NCBI GenBank assembly: GCA_050943495.1 | Contig: JBMNPH010000022.1 | Span: 1 to 28,391, forward strand | Length of the DNA: 28,391 nucleotides | Reading direction: 5' to 3' | DNA from: Merdivicinus sp050943495 | GTDB lineage: Bacteria > Bacillota > Clostridia > Oscillospirales > Ruminococcaceae | Shown: positions 1-7,968 of the stretch, piece by piece | Position numbering within the stretch: position 1 is the first letter of the stretch | How the letters are laid out: the number at the start of each line of letters is the position of its first letter | The notes under the pieces: generated by a model | Database searches by the model: none | The model's input: the letters and a program-made list of their open reading frames with translations, nothing else | What the model was told of the DNA's origin: nothing | Made by a program: the position numbers and the translations under genes

Positions 1-156
1 ATTAAGGCTGTTTTTTCAAATCTCTATCAGCAATTAACGGAAGCGGATGTCTCCCTTCAGCAAGAAATTGAAAATCGAGAGCAAGAAGAACAAATTGATA
101 CCTTATTAGTCCGACAATTTTTTTCTGATATTTATTACGGCGCATTGAAAAGATGA
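1..156 (+). pseudogene. Upstream piece of a frameshifted sensor histidine kinase (5' end outside window)
   Basis: An open frame runs in from the window edge and stops at 154-156. The 51 residues are hydrophilic and probably helical, with many Glu and Gln (around EIENREQEEQ), and end in FFSDIYYGALKR. No stop-start arrangement with a usable ribosome binding site links it to the next frame. Dropping one A from the AAAA run at 148-151 would carry translation straight on (GALKDEYQC...) into the kinase frame at 170-886, giving the continuous helical linker usual upstream of the His-kinase domain of YesM-type proteins. I therefore read it as the cytoplasmic linker of the same kinase. A second possibility is the REC-to-AraC linker of a YesN-type regulator fused to a kinase remnant by deletion. 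The reading-frame break is seen directly; its cause is inferred. Confidence 0.5.
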
Positions 157-169
157 ATACCAATGCATT

Positions 170-886
170 ATGGATTCTATCCAAACCTCTATGAAAAAAA
201 GCAGCGATGTAGAAAAAGAACTTCAACTCCGACTGAAGCTTCTTGATACTGCAAAAGCAGCTGCACTACAGGCTCACATCAATCCGCATTTTCTCTGTAA
301 TACATTGGAGGTAATCAATTTTATGGCTCTGCGTGAACTGGGAGAAGAAAATGATGTCTCCTCTACAGTAATATCTTTATCCAAAGTTCTCCGGCAAAGT
401 CTGGAAACAGAAACCATGTTTATCAGCCTGCAGGCTGAAATTGAAAACTCTATCGAATATATCAAAATTCAAAAAATACGTTATAAAGATCGATTCAAGG
501 TTGAATGGCAAATTGATGCGGATACCCGAGATTGTAAGGTAATTAATATAATGCTGCAGCCGCTTTTAGAAAACGCAATCTATTACGGTATAAAACCTCT
601 TGTGGATCGCTGTGGCTTAATTAATGTACGATCTTATTTTCAGGAAGATCAGTTGATTATTGAAGTTTCGGATAATGGTGCCGGCATGGATCGCGCTGCA
701 ATTGACAAGCTGAATAATGATATGCAGCAAGAATATATTCAAAAAAACCGCCATATCGGACTCATGAATGTCAATCAAAGAATCAAGTTATTATTTGGTG
801 AGGAATATGGGTTAGTCTTAAAGCAAAACATAGAAAATACCGGCATTACTTGCAGCATCATTTTGCCGAATGTCGATATTTCCTAA
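170..886 (+). CDS. YesM/LytS-type sensor histidine kinase, catalytic half (broken 5' end)
   Basis: This encodes the cytoplasmic part of a two-component sensor kinase of the His_kinase (PF06580) class. An HINPHFL phosphoacceptor box lies at about residues 36-42, an N-box (LLENAIYYG) at about 125-133, a DNGAGM ATP-lid box, and a GLMNVNQRIKLLFG segment near the end. As an independent 238-residue protein it would have no membrane segment or sensor domain and no Shine-Dalgarno before ATG 170 or ATG 191, so it is most likely the 3' half of a longer kinase whose 5' half is in another frame (1-156). The frame is open back to 149. It ends 10 bases before the convergent propeller gene. Such kinases usually pair with a YesN AraC-type regulator and sense sugars; no regulator is visible here. 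Kinase identity is secure, intactness doubtful. Confidence 0.8.
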   Translation: MDSIQTSMKKSSDVEKELQLRLKLLDTAKAAALQAHINPHFLCNTLEVINFMALRELGEENDVSSTVISLSKVLRQSLETETMFISLQAEIENSIEYIKIQKIRYKDRFKVEWQIDADTRDCKVINIMLQPLLENAIYYGIKPLVDRCGLINVRSYFQEDQLIIEVSDNGAGMDRAAIDKLNNDMQQEYIQKNRHIGLMNVNQRIKLLFGEEYGLVLKQNIENTGITCSIILPNVDIS

Positions 887-896
887 ATTACTGGAT

Positions 897-2318
897 TCAA
901 TTATGCTGCGGCCGCGAAATGGATTGCTGCGGATAAGCAATACAGGGTCTGATATCCGCAGTTAATGAATAAAAACTTGCGGAGGAAAAATCCATGCAAA
1001 ATCGGATCCGCTTTCCGACCAGCTCATGCAAACTATGATTTTTCCAATGCGGTACTGCCGAAACAGCATCAAATTGCTGGATAGAAAAATCCTGTGCAGA
1101 AAACCCCGGATAAACGTCACCTTCTGCATTCAAGATAGAGAGTGTAAAATTGCCAGATAATGCTGCGACATTCAACGTCATATCTGCGCTCTCCAACAAA
1201 AATGTTTTGGTAATCATTCTCCCCCCTTTTCCGCAGCAATCCAATGCACAAAATCCATCTTTTCGAATCTTATAAAAATTTAAGCGTGTCAATTTTTGTT
1301 GGTCGTTCTGCTGCCATTTTAAGTATTCCTCCCCGCGAAGATGCGGATTACGTGCTGCTACTCCAACCAGAAGAACGGATTCATCCTCTACACAACTTGT
1401 CATATCCAAAAGGTACAGCTGGTTAAACCCAAAATTCGGTGAAAGTGATCTTTCTACTAATGGCTGCCGATTCGTATGCATCCAACAAATACCATCATAA
1501 CTATATACTAATTCTGTGTCCATATAACCGTTCATCTTTTTAAGGTCGCTGTCTGTCATACAAGTATGAAACCGCATCAGTAAACCCAAAAACATTCCCG
1601 CATTCCATCGTGTCCCCATTCCATAATACTGAATTGCATATCCATTTTCCTCTTCCCCCGGATCAGGATGGAGAAGCAATTGCGGAAAAGAATAGTTTTC
1701 CTTTTCGCTTGTAATGGTACATATTCTGCGATCGATATACCCTCCCCGCATTAAGACCTGATACTTGTTCATAACGGGATTATAAAAAAATCGATTGTAT
1801 GTATCACTTGTATATGGGTATACAATTTTATTTGATTCGTGCCAATTCACACCATCTGACGAGTGCAGCATACTCAATGGAAATTGCCTTGGCTGTTTAT
1901 TTTTCTGATAATCAATTCCAATAGATCCCACATATTTATAGCGTTTCATGGGATCTGTCTCATATTCATCCCGGAAAACGCTGCCGCCGCTAACGCCTCC
2001 TTTTCCACTATAGACACAATGGGGATATATTTGATTTACAGAATCCTGGTTGTGATAACAGGAGGATTTCCAATTAATTCCGTCCACACTTTCCGCCATA
2101 CAAAGATAGCGACTATTATTTTTGTTCAGATCATAAACGGCATCATACCAAACACGATAGCGCTGAACTTCGGGACACCACTCCAAAGATGGATAGGTTA
2201 CTAAAGGAAAATTGGGATCTTCATAAGATGAAATTTCAATTGGTTTTATCCACGATCTTTTTATTCCACTTTTAAAGTCGAGCCAGTAATCATCAAAAAA
2301 AACTAATGTTGTTCTCAT
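897..2318 (-). CDS. Five-bladed beta-propeller glycosidase-like protein (GH43/GH32/GH130 superfamily fold)
   Basis: A 473-residue protein without signal peptide, so probably cytoplasmic. It has recurring propeller-blade signatures of the S-x-DG-x-x-W type: SVDGINW near residue 77, SSDGVNW near 152 and SYDGICW near 268, each preceded by a short hydrophobic strand, as in five-bladed propeller glycosidases and phosphorylases. The last 110 residues look like a beta-sandwich, as often found after such propellers. I cannot assign catalytic acids or a substrate. The start has a clean AGGAGG ribosome binding site and a consensus promoter about 30 bases further upstream, so it is probably monocistronic. 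It sits between a sensor kinase and another glycosidase-like gene, suggesting a small glycan-use locus. Fold call fairly sure; activity unknown. Confidence 0.65.
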   Translation of the reverse strand: MRTTLVFFDDYWLDFKSGIKRSWIKPIEISSYEDPNFPLVTYPSLEWCPEVQRYRVWYDAVYDLNKNNSRYLCMAESVDGINWKSSCYHNQDSVNQIYPHCVYSGKGGVSGGSVFRDEYETDPMKRYKYVGSIGIDYQKNKQPRQFPLSMLHSSDGVNWHESNKIVYPYTSDTYNRFFYNPVMNKYQVLMRGGYIDRRICTITSEKENYSFPQLLLHPDPGEEENGYAIQYYGMGTRWNAGMFLGLLMRFHTCMTDSDLKKMNGYMDTELVYSYDGICWMHTNRQPLVERSLSPNFGFNQLYLLDMTSCVEDESVLLVGVAARNPHLRGEEYLKWQQNDQQKLTRLNFYKIRKDGFCALDCCGKGGRMITKTFLLESADMTLNVAALSGNFTLSILNAEGDVYPGFSAQDFSIQQFDAVSAVPHWKNHSLHELVGKRIRFCMDFSSASFYSLTADIRPCIAYPQQSISRPQHN

Positions 2319-2349
2319 CCAAAATTCCTCCTTCTGTTAAATTACTCTT

Positions 2350-2378
2350 ATTGTATTTTAATTCATCTATCATGTCAA
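2350..2378 (-). promoter_or_regulatory. Sigma-70-type promoter for the propeller gene
   Basis: On the minus strand TTGACA (2378-2373) and TACAAT (2355-2350) are separated by exactly 17 bases, with start of transcription expected near 2343, about 25 bases before the ATG at 2318. The -35 box is perfect and the -10 has one mismatch. Confidence 0.8.
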
Positions 2379-2470
2379 TTGCACATTTTTGTCATACAGA
2401 AAATTGATGTTGTATAAAAGATAAAAAATGAACTTTCTATCATGAATAGATCTTTTCGTATAACAGCAAG

Positions 2471-2505
2471 CACCCCCATAAGGCTACGTTCTCCTTATGG
2501 GGGTG
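2471..2505. terminator. Hairpin terminator after the TIM-barrel gene, possibly bidirectional
   Basis: A perfect 13-base-pair inverted repeat (CACCCCCATAAGG with its complement) has a 9-base loop. It lies 84 bases past the stop of the minus-strand gene ending at 2589 and upstream of the promoter at 2350-2378. The run of T is better on the plus strand (2506-2509), so it may also stop plus-strand readthrough from the kinase. Confidence 0.65.
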
Positions 2506-2588
2506 TTTTACATACGAATGTATTCCGCGCATATTTTAAGCACGCATTCTGTCAGACGAGCGGGATTTATTATCAACTTCATATCCCG

Positions 2589-4634
2589 TTAAATTTTATG
2601 CAAAATATTTTCATTCTGATCCCAATAGATATCACAGGACTCTTCAGCCTCCAGGTATACCCGGCCATTCCGCAGCAATTTTGTAAATCCGCCGCAGGCA
2701 AATTTCTCCAGTTTCCCGTCCTCAGAGCATTGGATTGCAGCACACCCAATATACTCTCCTTCCCAAAGAGTATCCCCCACTTTACACGAAAAAGCACGCG
2801 GAATACCTGTCTCAAAGGATTCATAACTGCTATATACACAGGCACCATTTTCCAACCAGCACTCATCTGGGACAGTTTGAATGGGAAGCTTCATTTCGGC
2901 AATGATATTCTCTTCTTCGTCCATGGAAATGGCCTTCATCCAGCGTTTGGTGTCCAGCGGCAACTCATTTCCGTCATAATCCCGTCCAAACTCCCCAATC
3001 ATCCGCACATTCAGTCCAGCCTCTACGGCTTTTTTCAGGAATCTGATATTTTCGATTTTGGCATATTGCGGATACAGATAGAGCAAGGCTGAAAAACGAT
3101 GGCCGCAATAGGAAAATCCATCCGCGTCTGCCTGAATTCGCCCATCATCTATCGCATCACTGGGAGCCAGCGCACAGCGGCAGCCTGCATTCCAGAGCTG
3201 TGCGGATCGTTCCATAATATTGGCTTTACCGTTCAAATCGTAGCGATTGCGGGCACTGATATCCGGATACCAGTTGCATAGAGCCGGCATTCCAAATACG
3301 ATCAGCAGATCCAGCCGAGGCATAGGACCATCGAACCAGTTTAACAGGGAAATCTTTTTCTCTACCTGATTCATCTTCATCAAAAAGTCTTCGCGCCCCA
3401 GATTGACTCCCCAATGGAAATCATTCATAGCATGATAGTGGATTCTGCCTCCAAAGCGAGCATCCTCGATAGCCTTACGGAAGAAAGGTTCCTGTTCTTT
3501 GCAGTAAAACATATCATAATGGATGGCTTCGGGGCACTGACAGGAAATTCCCATCCGAACCGGCAGCGCAATATTTTCATCAGTCTGCGCATACTGTCGC
3601 GGCAATTCCCACCAGTTGCAGCCGGTAGCCCACATTTCATCCCCCTGCAGATGATTGTGGAAAGTGTTATGGAGTCCCAAAAATGCGTTTTTCCCGCAGA
3701 ATTCCTTTACATAGCCCGCGATAATGGATTCGATTCGTTTTGGGCCTTTCCGCATCCAATCGAAATACTGATTAATCGCAGAAATCCGCACAGCATCGGA
3801 TCCTTCTTCCGCATATCGCATTTCAAACAAAACCTGAGTCAGGTCCCGCCCGGTTTCTTCCGCAAAATTCCGGGCAGCTGCCTTGCCGGCAAAACGGTCT
3901 CGGAAACAAACATCTTTTGGCTTGATCGGAATATTTTTAAATTCATCGAGGACGTAACTGTCAAATCCCACTCCTTTCAGATCAGAAAATAACGCATAAT
4001 AGGAGCGCGGAATAAATTCGCTAAAAAGATCCGCATAACCATAGTAATGAGCAGCTATTGCATAAATCGTGTAACCTTTTTGATCCGGGAGTTCCAGGGA
4101 AACTTCCAATCCTTCCCCGCTCTCGCGGCAGACCGCCTTGTCTGTCACATCCAGCAGGCTTCCTGCCTCGTACTTCCCCTCTCCCATCTTCCGGAACGCA
4201 TAGACAGCTAGAAGTTCGCTTCGAATATGTGGTGCTGCCTCCTTGAAACGAACCTGATTGGTTTGGCAGAATAAAGAAATCTTACCGTTTCCGGTTTCTT
4301 CGATCAGACCTTCCGCATCACTCACTAGAGAGACCGCCTCTTCCGCTGCAATGTCCACCGGAATTTCGAATCCTTCCGGCCAAAGCTGAAGGATAATTTG
4401 AAATCCTAACTGATGAGCCAATTCCACGGCCTTTTTAAAATGAGGAATCAACGACCGGTCAAAAAAGTTCATACCATTTCTCGCAGAAAGCACCACCGTG
4501 GTATAGCATGATTTCTCATAAATATGGTGCAGATCCTTTAAATACTGCTCATTTTCCAAAATTTCCGGATTCCAGAACCAATACAAGATCCGCGGATGTC
4601 TGGAAATATTTTTCCACTGTTCCAAATGACTCAT
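2589..4634 (-). CDS. Large TIM-barrel glycosidase-like protein, uncharacterised (681 aa)
   Basis: I do not recognise a named family member. The N-terminal part (ILYWFW, then alternating strands and helices, LQLWPEGF, YVLDEF, LHNTFHNH) reads as a glycoside-hydrolase-type barrel with several conserved Trp, His and acidic residues. After about residue 460 a segment (LLIVFGMPALCNWYP ... RFSALLYLYPQYA ... LKKAVEAGLNVRMIGEFGRD) resembles the class-I-glutaminase-like trimerisation domain of GH42 beta-galactosidases. A beta-sandwich tail follows. There is no signal peptide. The frame is open further upstream to 4784, but Met at 4634 is chosen because AAGGGTG precedes it and a TGCTATACT element lies between the two candidate starts. 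Activity on galactosides or related glycans is an inference from fold only. Confidence 0.6.
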   Translation of the reverse strand: MSHLEQWKNISRHPRILYWFWNPEILENEQYLKDLHHIYEKSCYTTVVLSARNGMNFFDRSLIPHFKKAVELAHQLGFQIILQLWPEGFEIPVDIAAEEAVSLVSDAEGLIEETGNGKISLFCQTNQVRFKEAAPHIRSELLAVYAFRKMGEGKYEAGSLLDVTDKAVCRESGEGLEVSLELPDQKGYTIYAIAAHYYGYADLFSEFIPRSYYALFSDLKGVGFDSYVLDEFKNIPIKPKDVCFRDRFAGKAAARNFAEETGRDLTQVLFEMRYAEEGSDAVRISAINQYFDWMRKGPKRIESIIAGYVKEFCGKNAFLGLHNTFHNHLQGDEMWATGCNWWELPRQYAQTDENIALPVRMGISCQCPEAIHYDMFYCKEQEPFFRKAIEDARFGGRIHYHAMNDFHWGVNLGREDFLMKMNQVEKKISLLNWFDGPMPRLDLLIVFGMPALCNWYPDISARNRYDLNGKANIMERSAQLWNAGCRCALAPSDAIDDGRIQADADGFSYCGHRFSALLYLYPQYAKIENIRFLKKAVEAGLNVRMIGEFGRDYDGNELPLDTKRWMKAISMDEEENIIAEMKLPIQTVPDECWLENGACVYSSYESFETGIPRAFSCKVGDTLWEGEYIGCAAIQCSEDGKLEKFACGGFTKLLRNGRVYLEAEESCDIYWDQNENILHKI

Positions 4635-4731
4635 TTTGATCACCCTTTTGATTAAAATATCCAGATGCAGTGTCCACCCAATTATCAGACGATACATCCT
4701 TACAAATCGGCAGGATTGCCTCTTTCCATTC

Positions 4732-4740
4732 AGTATAGCA
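4732..4740 (-). promoter_or_regulatory. Candidate extended -10 element for the TIM-barrel gene
   Basis: The minus strand reads TGCTATACT, an extended -10 (TGn plus TATACT), with no convincing -35 box. Transcription would begin near 4725, giving a leader of about 90 bases before ATG 4634. Confidence 0.35.
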
Positions 4741-4875
4741 CAAATAGAAGCAGAAATATAGTAATATTTTTGATAAAATTTCACGAATCGAATAGAATGA
4801 AGCTTGGATCAGTAGAGTATCTATACAAGGAAGTTCAAAAGCCCGCGTCTTCTATAGATGGAACTCCCTTTCAAG

Positions 4876-4904
4876 TTGATTTCCCGTGCAAATTATGGTA
4901 AAAT
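4876..4904 (+). promoter_or_regulatory. Sigma-70-type promoter for the SDR-flavodoxin-GT8 operon
   Basis: TTGATT (4876-4881) and TAAAAT (4899-4904) are 17 bases apart, and the ATG of the first gene follows at 4965. One mismatch in each box against the consensus apart from the good spacing and AT-rich downstream stretch. Confidence 0.6.
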
Positions 4905-4964
4905 AAAATAAGATTATTTGATGCTGAACTCCTGTTCATTATCATTGCTGGGAGGGAAATTCTG

Positions 4965-5678
4965 ATGTTTTCCAATCGTGTAGCTGTGGTTACCGGCGCC
5001 GCCAAAGGAATCGGCCGGATCATTGCGGATGAATTTCAAAAAGCAGGCGCTCATGTCTGTACCATTGATCTTCTGCCCAATGACTATTTTGTCGGGGATA
5101 TTGGAAATCAAGAGGTATTGGAAGCCTTTGCCCAAAAGATAATTGCCGATTATGGGAAAGTGGATTTTCTTATCCATAATGCGCTGCCGATAACCAGAGG
5201 GCTGGATAACTGTTCTTATGAAGAATTCAATTATGCTCTGCGGGTAGGGGTAACTGCCCCTTTCTATCTCACCAAACTGTTATCGCCTTATTTCAGTCCC
5301 GGAGCTTCCATTATCAATATCTCCTCCTCGCGCGACCGCATGAGTCAGCCGCAGACCGAAAGTTATACGGCTGCAAAGGGCGGAATCGCAGCGTTGACGC
5401 ATGCCATGGCCGTAAGTTTGGCCGGACGTGCGAGAGTGAATTCGATATCCCCCGGTTGGATTGATACCGAATTCAAAGTATATGAGGGGGCCGATGCCAT
5501 ACAGCATCCAGCCGGACGCGTCGGAAACCCGTTGGATATTGCCAATATGGTCCTCTACCTCTGCTCGGACAAGGCCGGTTTTATCACAGGGGAAAATATC
5601 TGCATTGATGGCGGCATGACCCACCAAATGATCTATCACAATGATTACAATTGGACACTGGGAGGAAATGCAACATGA
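4965..5678 (+). CDS. Short-chain dehydrogenase/reductase (SDR family)
   Basis: A 237-residue classical SDR that should reduce or oxidise a carbonyl/alcohol using NAD(P)(H). The nucleotide-binding TGAAKGIG motif is at residues 10-17, the catalytic Ser is in INISSS, and the catalytic Tyr and Lys in SYTAAKG. The usual NNAG motif is replaced by HNAL, which is slightly unusual. The segment PGWIDTEF and the C-terminal GENICIDGG are typical of the 3-oxoacyl-reductase-like branch. Its acidic residue after strand 2 (IDLL) points to NAD(H) rather than NADP(H). A GGGAGG site precedes the start, and the stop overlaps the next start (ATGA at 5675-5678), indicating translational coupling with the flavodoxin. 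The substrate cannot be read from sequence. Confidence 0.85.
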   Translation: MFSNRVAVVTGAAKGIGRIIADEFQKAGAHVCTIDLLPNDYFVGDIGNQEVLEAFAQKIIADYGKVDFLIHNALPITRGLDNCSYEEFNYALRVGVTAPFYLTKLLSPYFSPGASIINISSSRDRMSQPQTESYTAAKGGIAALTHAMAVSLAGRARVNSISPGWIDTEFKVYEGADAIQHPAGRVGNPLDIANMVLYLCSDKAGFITGENICIDGGMTHQMIYHNDYNWTLGGNAT

Positions 5679-6121
5679 AAATTGCCATCTGTTACTATTC
5701 CCGCCACCACGGGAATACTCTCAAAGTGATGGAAGCAATGTGCCAGAAATACCCGGCTGATTTCATTGATGTCACGAACCCATCCACAACCTGTCTCGAC
5801 GAGTATGAGCTAATCGGGTTTGCGTCCGGAATTTACGGATTTGATTTTCATAAGATGGTGGCGGATTTTGCCCGCCAGTATCTGCCGCGTGGAAAGAAAG
5901 TATTCTTCGTCTATACATACGGCCTGAACAAAGGGATCGGATGTAAAACACTCGCACAGATTGCCTCACAAAAAGATGCGGTCATTCTGGGAGAATACGG
6001 CTGTAAAGGATATGATACCTTTGGTCCCCTGAAATTGACAGGTGGAATATCAAAAGGGCATCCGGACTCGGAAGATCTCCTAAATGCGCAAAAGTTCTAT
6101 CAAGATATACTCGATCGATAA
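5675..6121 (+). CDS. Flavodoxin family protein
   Basis: A 148-residue single-domain flavodoxin fold, expected to bind FMN and carry electrons in the cytoplasm. The N-terminal YYSRHHGNT loop (residues 7-15) matches the phosphate-binding T/S-x-x-G-N-T pattern, and ASGIYGFDFHK forms the second FMN loop. The start at 5675 is preferred over an in-frame ATG at 5651 because GGAGG sits 9 bases upstream and it overlaps the SDR stop by four bases. Coupling to the SDR suggests the flavodoxin partners that enzyme or another flavoenzyme. A more distant possibility is a menaquinone-dependent protoporphyrinogen-oxidase (HemG)-like flavodoxin, but nothing specific supports it. Confidence 0.8.
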   Translation: MKIAICYYSRHHGNTLKVMEAMCQKYPADFIDVTNPSTTCLDEYELIGFASGIYGFDFHKMVADFARQYLPRGKKVFFVYTYGLNKGIGCKTLAQIASQKDAVILGEYGCKGYDTFGPLKLTGGISKGHPDSEDLLNAQKFYQDILDR

Positions 6122-6157
6122 ACCGAACCGCTGCCCTAATGAAAGGAGAATTGTGCA

Positions 6158-6484
6158 ATGGCCAAGTTGGAACGAACGCTTTCCGGAAATTTCAATCAAA
6201 TTCTGCATAAAATCGAAACCGGAATTCTCGATGGAAGCATGTCTGCTTCCCTGGAGGATTCCAGCGACTTCAGCGGCAATGGCGCACGATGCAGTGTCCG
6301 TGTTTTTGAACGTTACAGCTATATCGGCGGAAATCGGGTCAGTCTCAATGTCACCCTTTTTCAATGTGATGAAGGAAATGTGCATCTCTCCGCCATTACA
6401 TCGGGCGGCAGTCAGGCCATGTTTTTCAAAATCAATACATGGGGAGAGGAGGCATTCCTGGATAAATTGAAGGAATTATTATAA
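6158..6484 (+). CDS. DUF6054 family protein
   Basis: A small 108-residue soluble protein that I recognise as DUF6054-like from the pattern MAKLE...G-F..IL..I..GIL.GS.SASLED.S, RVFERYSYIGGNRVSLNVTL and the SAITSGGSQAMFFKINTWGEE segment. It has no cysteines in a metal-binding arrangement apart from two isolated ones, no membrane segment and no known activity. The fold is probably alpha-beta with a central antiparallel sheet. A clear AAAGGAG site lies before the ATG, 36 bases after the flavodoxin stop. The position between two flavodoxin genes suggests a redox-related or stress-related role, but that is only context. Confidence 0.75.
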   Translation: MAKLERTLSGNFNQILHKIETGILDGSMSASLEDSSDFSGNGARCSVRVFERYSYIGGNRVSLNVTLFQCDEGNVHLSAITSGGSQAMFFKINTWGEEAFLDKLKELL

Positions 6485-6542
6485 ACTGCCATCAAAAATG
6501 CCAAAATAGATCCTCGTCTTTATTATGAATGGAGTGAGAAAA

Positions 6543-7022
6543 TTGAGCAAAAAATTAGTTGCATACTTTTCTGCAAGCGGTGTCACTGCAAAGCTGGCAA
6601 AAAAACTGGCGGAAGCTGTGGGAGCGGATTTGTATGAAATCAAGCCTGAAATCCCCTATACAGAAGCGGATCTGGACTGGAAAGACAAGAATTCCCGCAG
6701 TTCCATCGAAATGAGCAATCCGATGTCTCGTCCTGCAATTGAAGGATCGTGCGGCAATATTGCCGATTATGATGAAATTCTGATCGGATTTCCGATCTGG
6801 TGGTATGTTGCGCCGACTATCATCAACACGTTTCTGGAAAGCTATGATTTTTCAGGTAAGACAATCATTCCGTTTGCCACTTCCGGCAGCAGCGGAATGG
6901 GGAAAACTAACGAAAAACTGCAACCCAGCTGTCCCAACGCAAACCTTCTGGAGGGAAAGGTATGGAAAGTCTCTGCCAGTAAAGAAGAATTAGCGGAATG
7001 GGTGAACAGCTTCAAACTGTAA
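6543..7022 (+). CDS. Flavodoxin (Flavodoxin_4 type), probable TTG start
   Basis: A 159-residue flavodoxin-fold protein of the type often annotated as NAD(P)H-dependent oxidoreductase. It begins KKLVAYFSASGVTAKLAKKLAE (FMN phosphate loop), carries the aromatic FMN loop GFPIWWYVAP near residues 82-91 and a glycine/serine-rich ATSGSSGMGKT loop. I place the start at TTG 6543 because GGAGTG lies six bases before it and the resulting N-terminus (SKKLVAYFS) fits the family, while an ATG at 6525 has no ribosome binding site and adds six unrelated residues. It is the second flavodoxin in the operon; the two are clearly different subfamilies, so this is not a recent duplication. Confidence 0.85.
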   Translation: MSKKLVAYFSASGVTAKLAKKLAEAVGADLYEIKPEIPYTEADLDWKDKNSRSSIEMSNPMSRPAIEGSCGNIADYDEILIGFPIWWYVAPTIINTFLESYDFSGKTIIPFATSGSSGMGKTNEKLQPSCPNANLLEGKVWKVSASKEELAEWVNSFKL

Positions 7023-7034
7023 CAAGGAGAAAAT

Positions 7035-7865
7035 ATGGAACCCATTGCCATTCTAGTCTCTCTGGACTGCAATTATCTGCCGCAGTTTCAGATTTTGGTC
7101 ACCTCCATTTACCGGAATAATCCCGGGGAAAAAATAGAAATATACCTTCTGCACAGCGGAATTGAGCAGAATCTGTTGGAAAATGCGACGCGTCACTGTG
7201 CCATATATGGATACTCCCTGCATCCAATCCAAGTTGACGGCCAGATATTTGCCAACGCGCCTTCCACTAAGCGATATCCTCCCGAAATGTACTATCGATT
7301 ACTATCGGGGCAACTATTGCCGCAGCATTTGGAACGCATTCTCTATCTGGATCCGGATATTCTCGTCATTAATCCATTACGTCCATTATGGGAATTGGAT
7401 CTCAAGGGAAATATGCTGGCAGCTGCGGCGCACACCGGAAAAACAGAGCTGGCCAACAATGTCAATCGTCTGCGTCTGGGTACTAATCACGATTATTACA
7501 ATTCCGGCGTACTTCTACTAGATCTCACACTGTGCAGAAAATGGATTGATCCGGATCAGATTTTCCAATATGTGTCCAAACATGCAAAAGAACTGCTTCT
7601 TCCTGATCAGGATATTCTGAACGCTCTTTATGGCGAGAAAATTCTCCCTTTGCCTGATGCTGTCTGGAATTATGATGCCCGAAATTATAATACCTATCTG
7701 ATGTCAAGTTCAGGACAGTACAATATGAATTGGGTAATCCAAAACACAGCAATTTTGCATTTCTGCGGAAAGAGCAAGCCATGGAAGCCAGGATATCTTT
7801 ATCGATTCGGCGTTCTCTATCAGCATTACGCACAGATTGCCAGCCGAGACCAGAAACTCCTCTAA
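7035..7865 (+). CDS. Family 8 glycosyltransferase
   Basis: A 276-residue GT8-like enzyme that should transfer glucose or galactose from a UDP-sugar with retention of configuration. The N-terminal strand (AILVSLDCNYLPQFQILVTSI) is typical, the metal-binding DxD motif is D106-P-D108 in ILYLDPDILV, a YYNSGVLLLDL segment forms the acceptor side, LPDQDILNAL follows, and the C-terminal ILHFCGKSKPWK is the second metal/UDP-binding motif of the family (HxxGxxKPW). No membrane segment. AAGGAG precedes the ATG, 12 bases after the flavodoxin stop. It is last in the operon and followed by a hairpin. Acceptor unknown: cell-surface glycan or lipopolymer are usual roles in Firmicutes. Confidence 0.88.
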   Translation: MEPIAILVSLDCNYLPQFQILVTSIYRNNPGEKIEIYLLHSGIEQNLLENATRHCAIYGYSLHPIQVDGQIFANAPSTKRYPPEMYYRLLSGQLLPQHLERILYLDPDILVINPLRPLWELDLKGNMLAAAAHTGKTELANNVNRLRLGTNHDYYNSGVLLLDLTLCRKWIDPDQIFQYVSKHAKELLLPDQDILNALYGEKILPLPDAVWNYDARNYNTYLMSSSGQYNMNWVIQNTAILHFCGKSKPWKPGYLYRFGVLYQHYAQIASRDQKLL

Positions 7866-7882
7866 TTCTCCCTTTCAAAACC

Positions 7883-7914
7883 AGAACCCCCCCGGTTTAG
7901 GCCGGGGGGGTTCT
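7883..7914. terminator. Bidirectional terminator between the GT8 operon and hemL
   Basis: A perfect 13-base-pair stem (AGAACCCCCCCGG with its complement) encloses a six-base loop. It lies 18 bases after the GT8 stop and 55 bases after the convergent hemL stop, so it can end both transcripts. T-rich tracts on either side are short; GC content of the stem is very high. Confidence 0.8.
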
Positions 7915-7968
7915 ATACAGTTATTTAATTTAGCATGCAACTTTGATACTATGCAAAAGCCTAGAATC

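Larger units (their letters stand above)
4635..4964. other. Divergent intergenic region
   Basis: This 330-base AT-rich spacer separates the minus-strand TIM-barrel gene from the plus-strand SDR operon and holds their promoters (4732-4740 and 4876-4904). Between the promoters GGAAGTTC (about 4829-4836) and GAACTCCC (about 4861-4868) form an imperfect inverted repeat just upstream of the plus-strand -35 box, a possible operator. I see no gene, RNA or repeat beyond that. Confidence 0.4.

Noticed and set aside
2442..3092. Plus-strand frame of 216 codons near the 2471-2505 hairpin
   Set aside because: Runs through the terminator and antisense to the TIM-barrel gene; no domain.
4635..4784. Upstream extension of the TIM-barrel gene to ATG 4784
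   Set aside because: The added 50 residues do not look like part of the domain, have no ribosome binding site, and would cover a promoter-like element.
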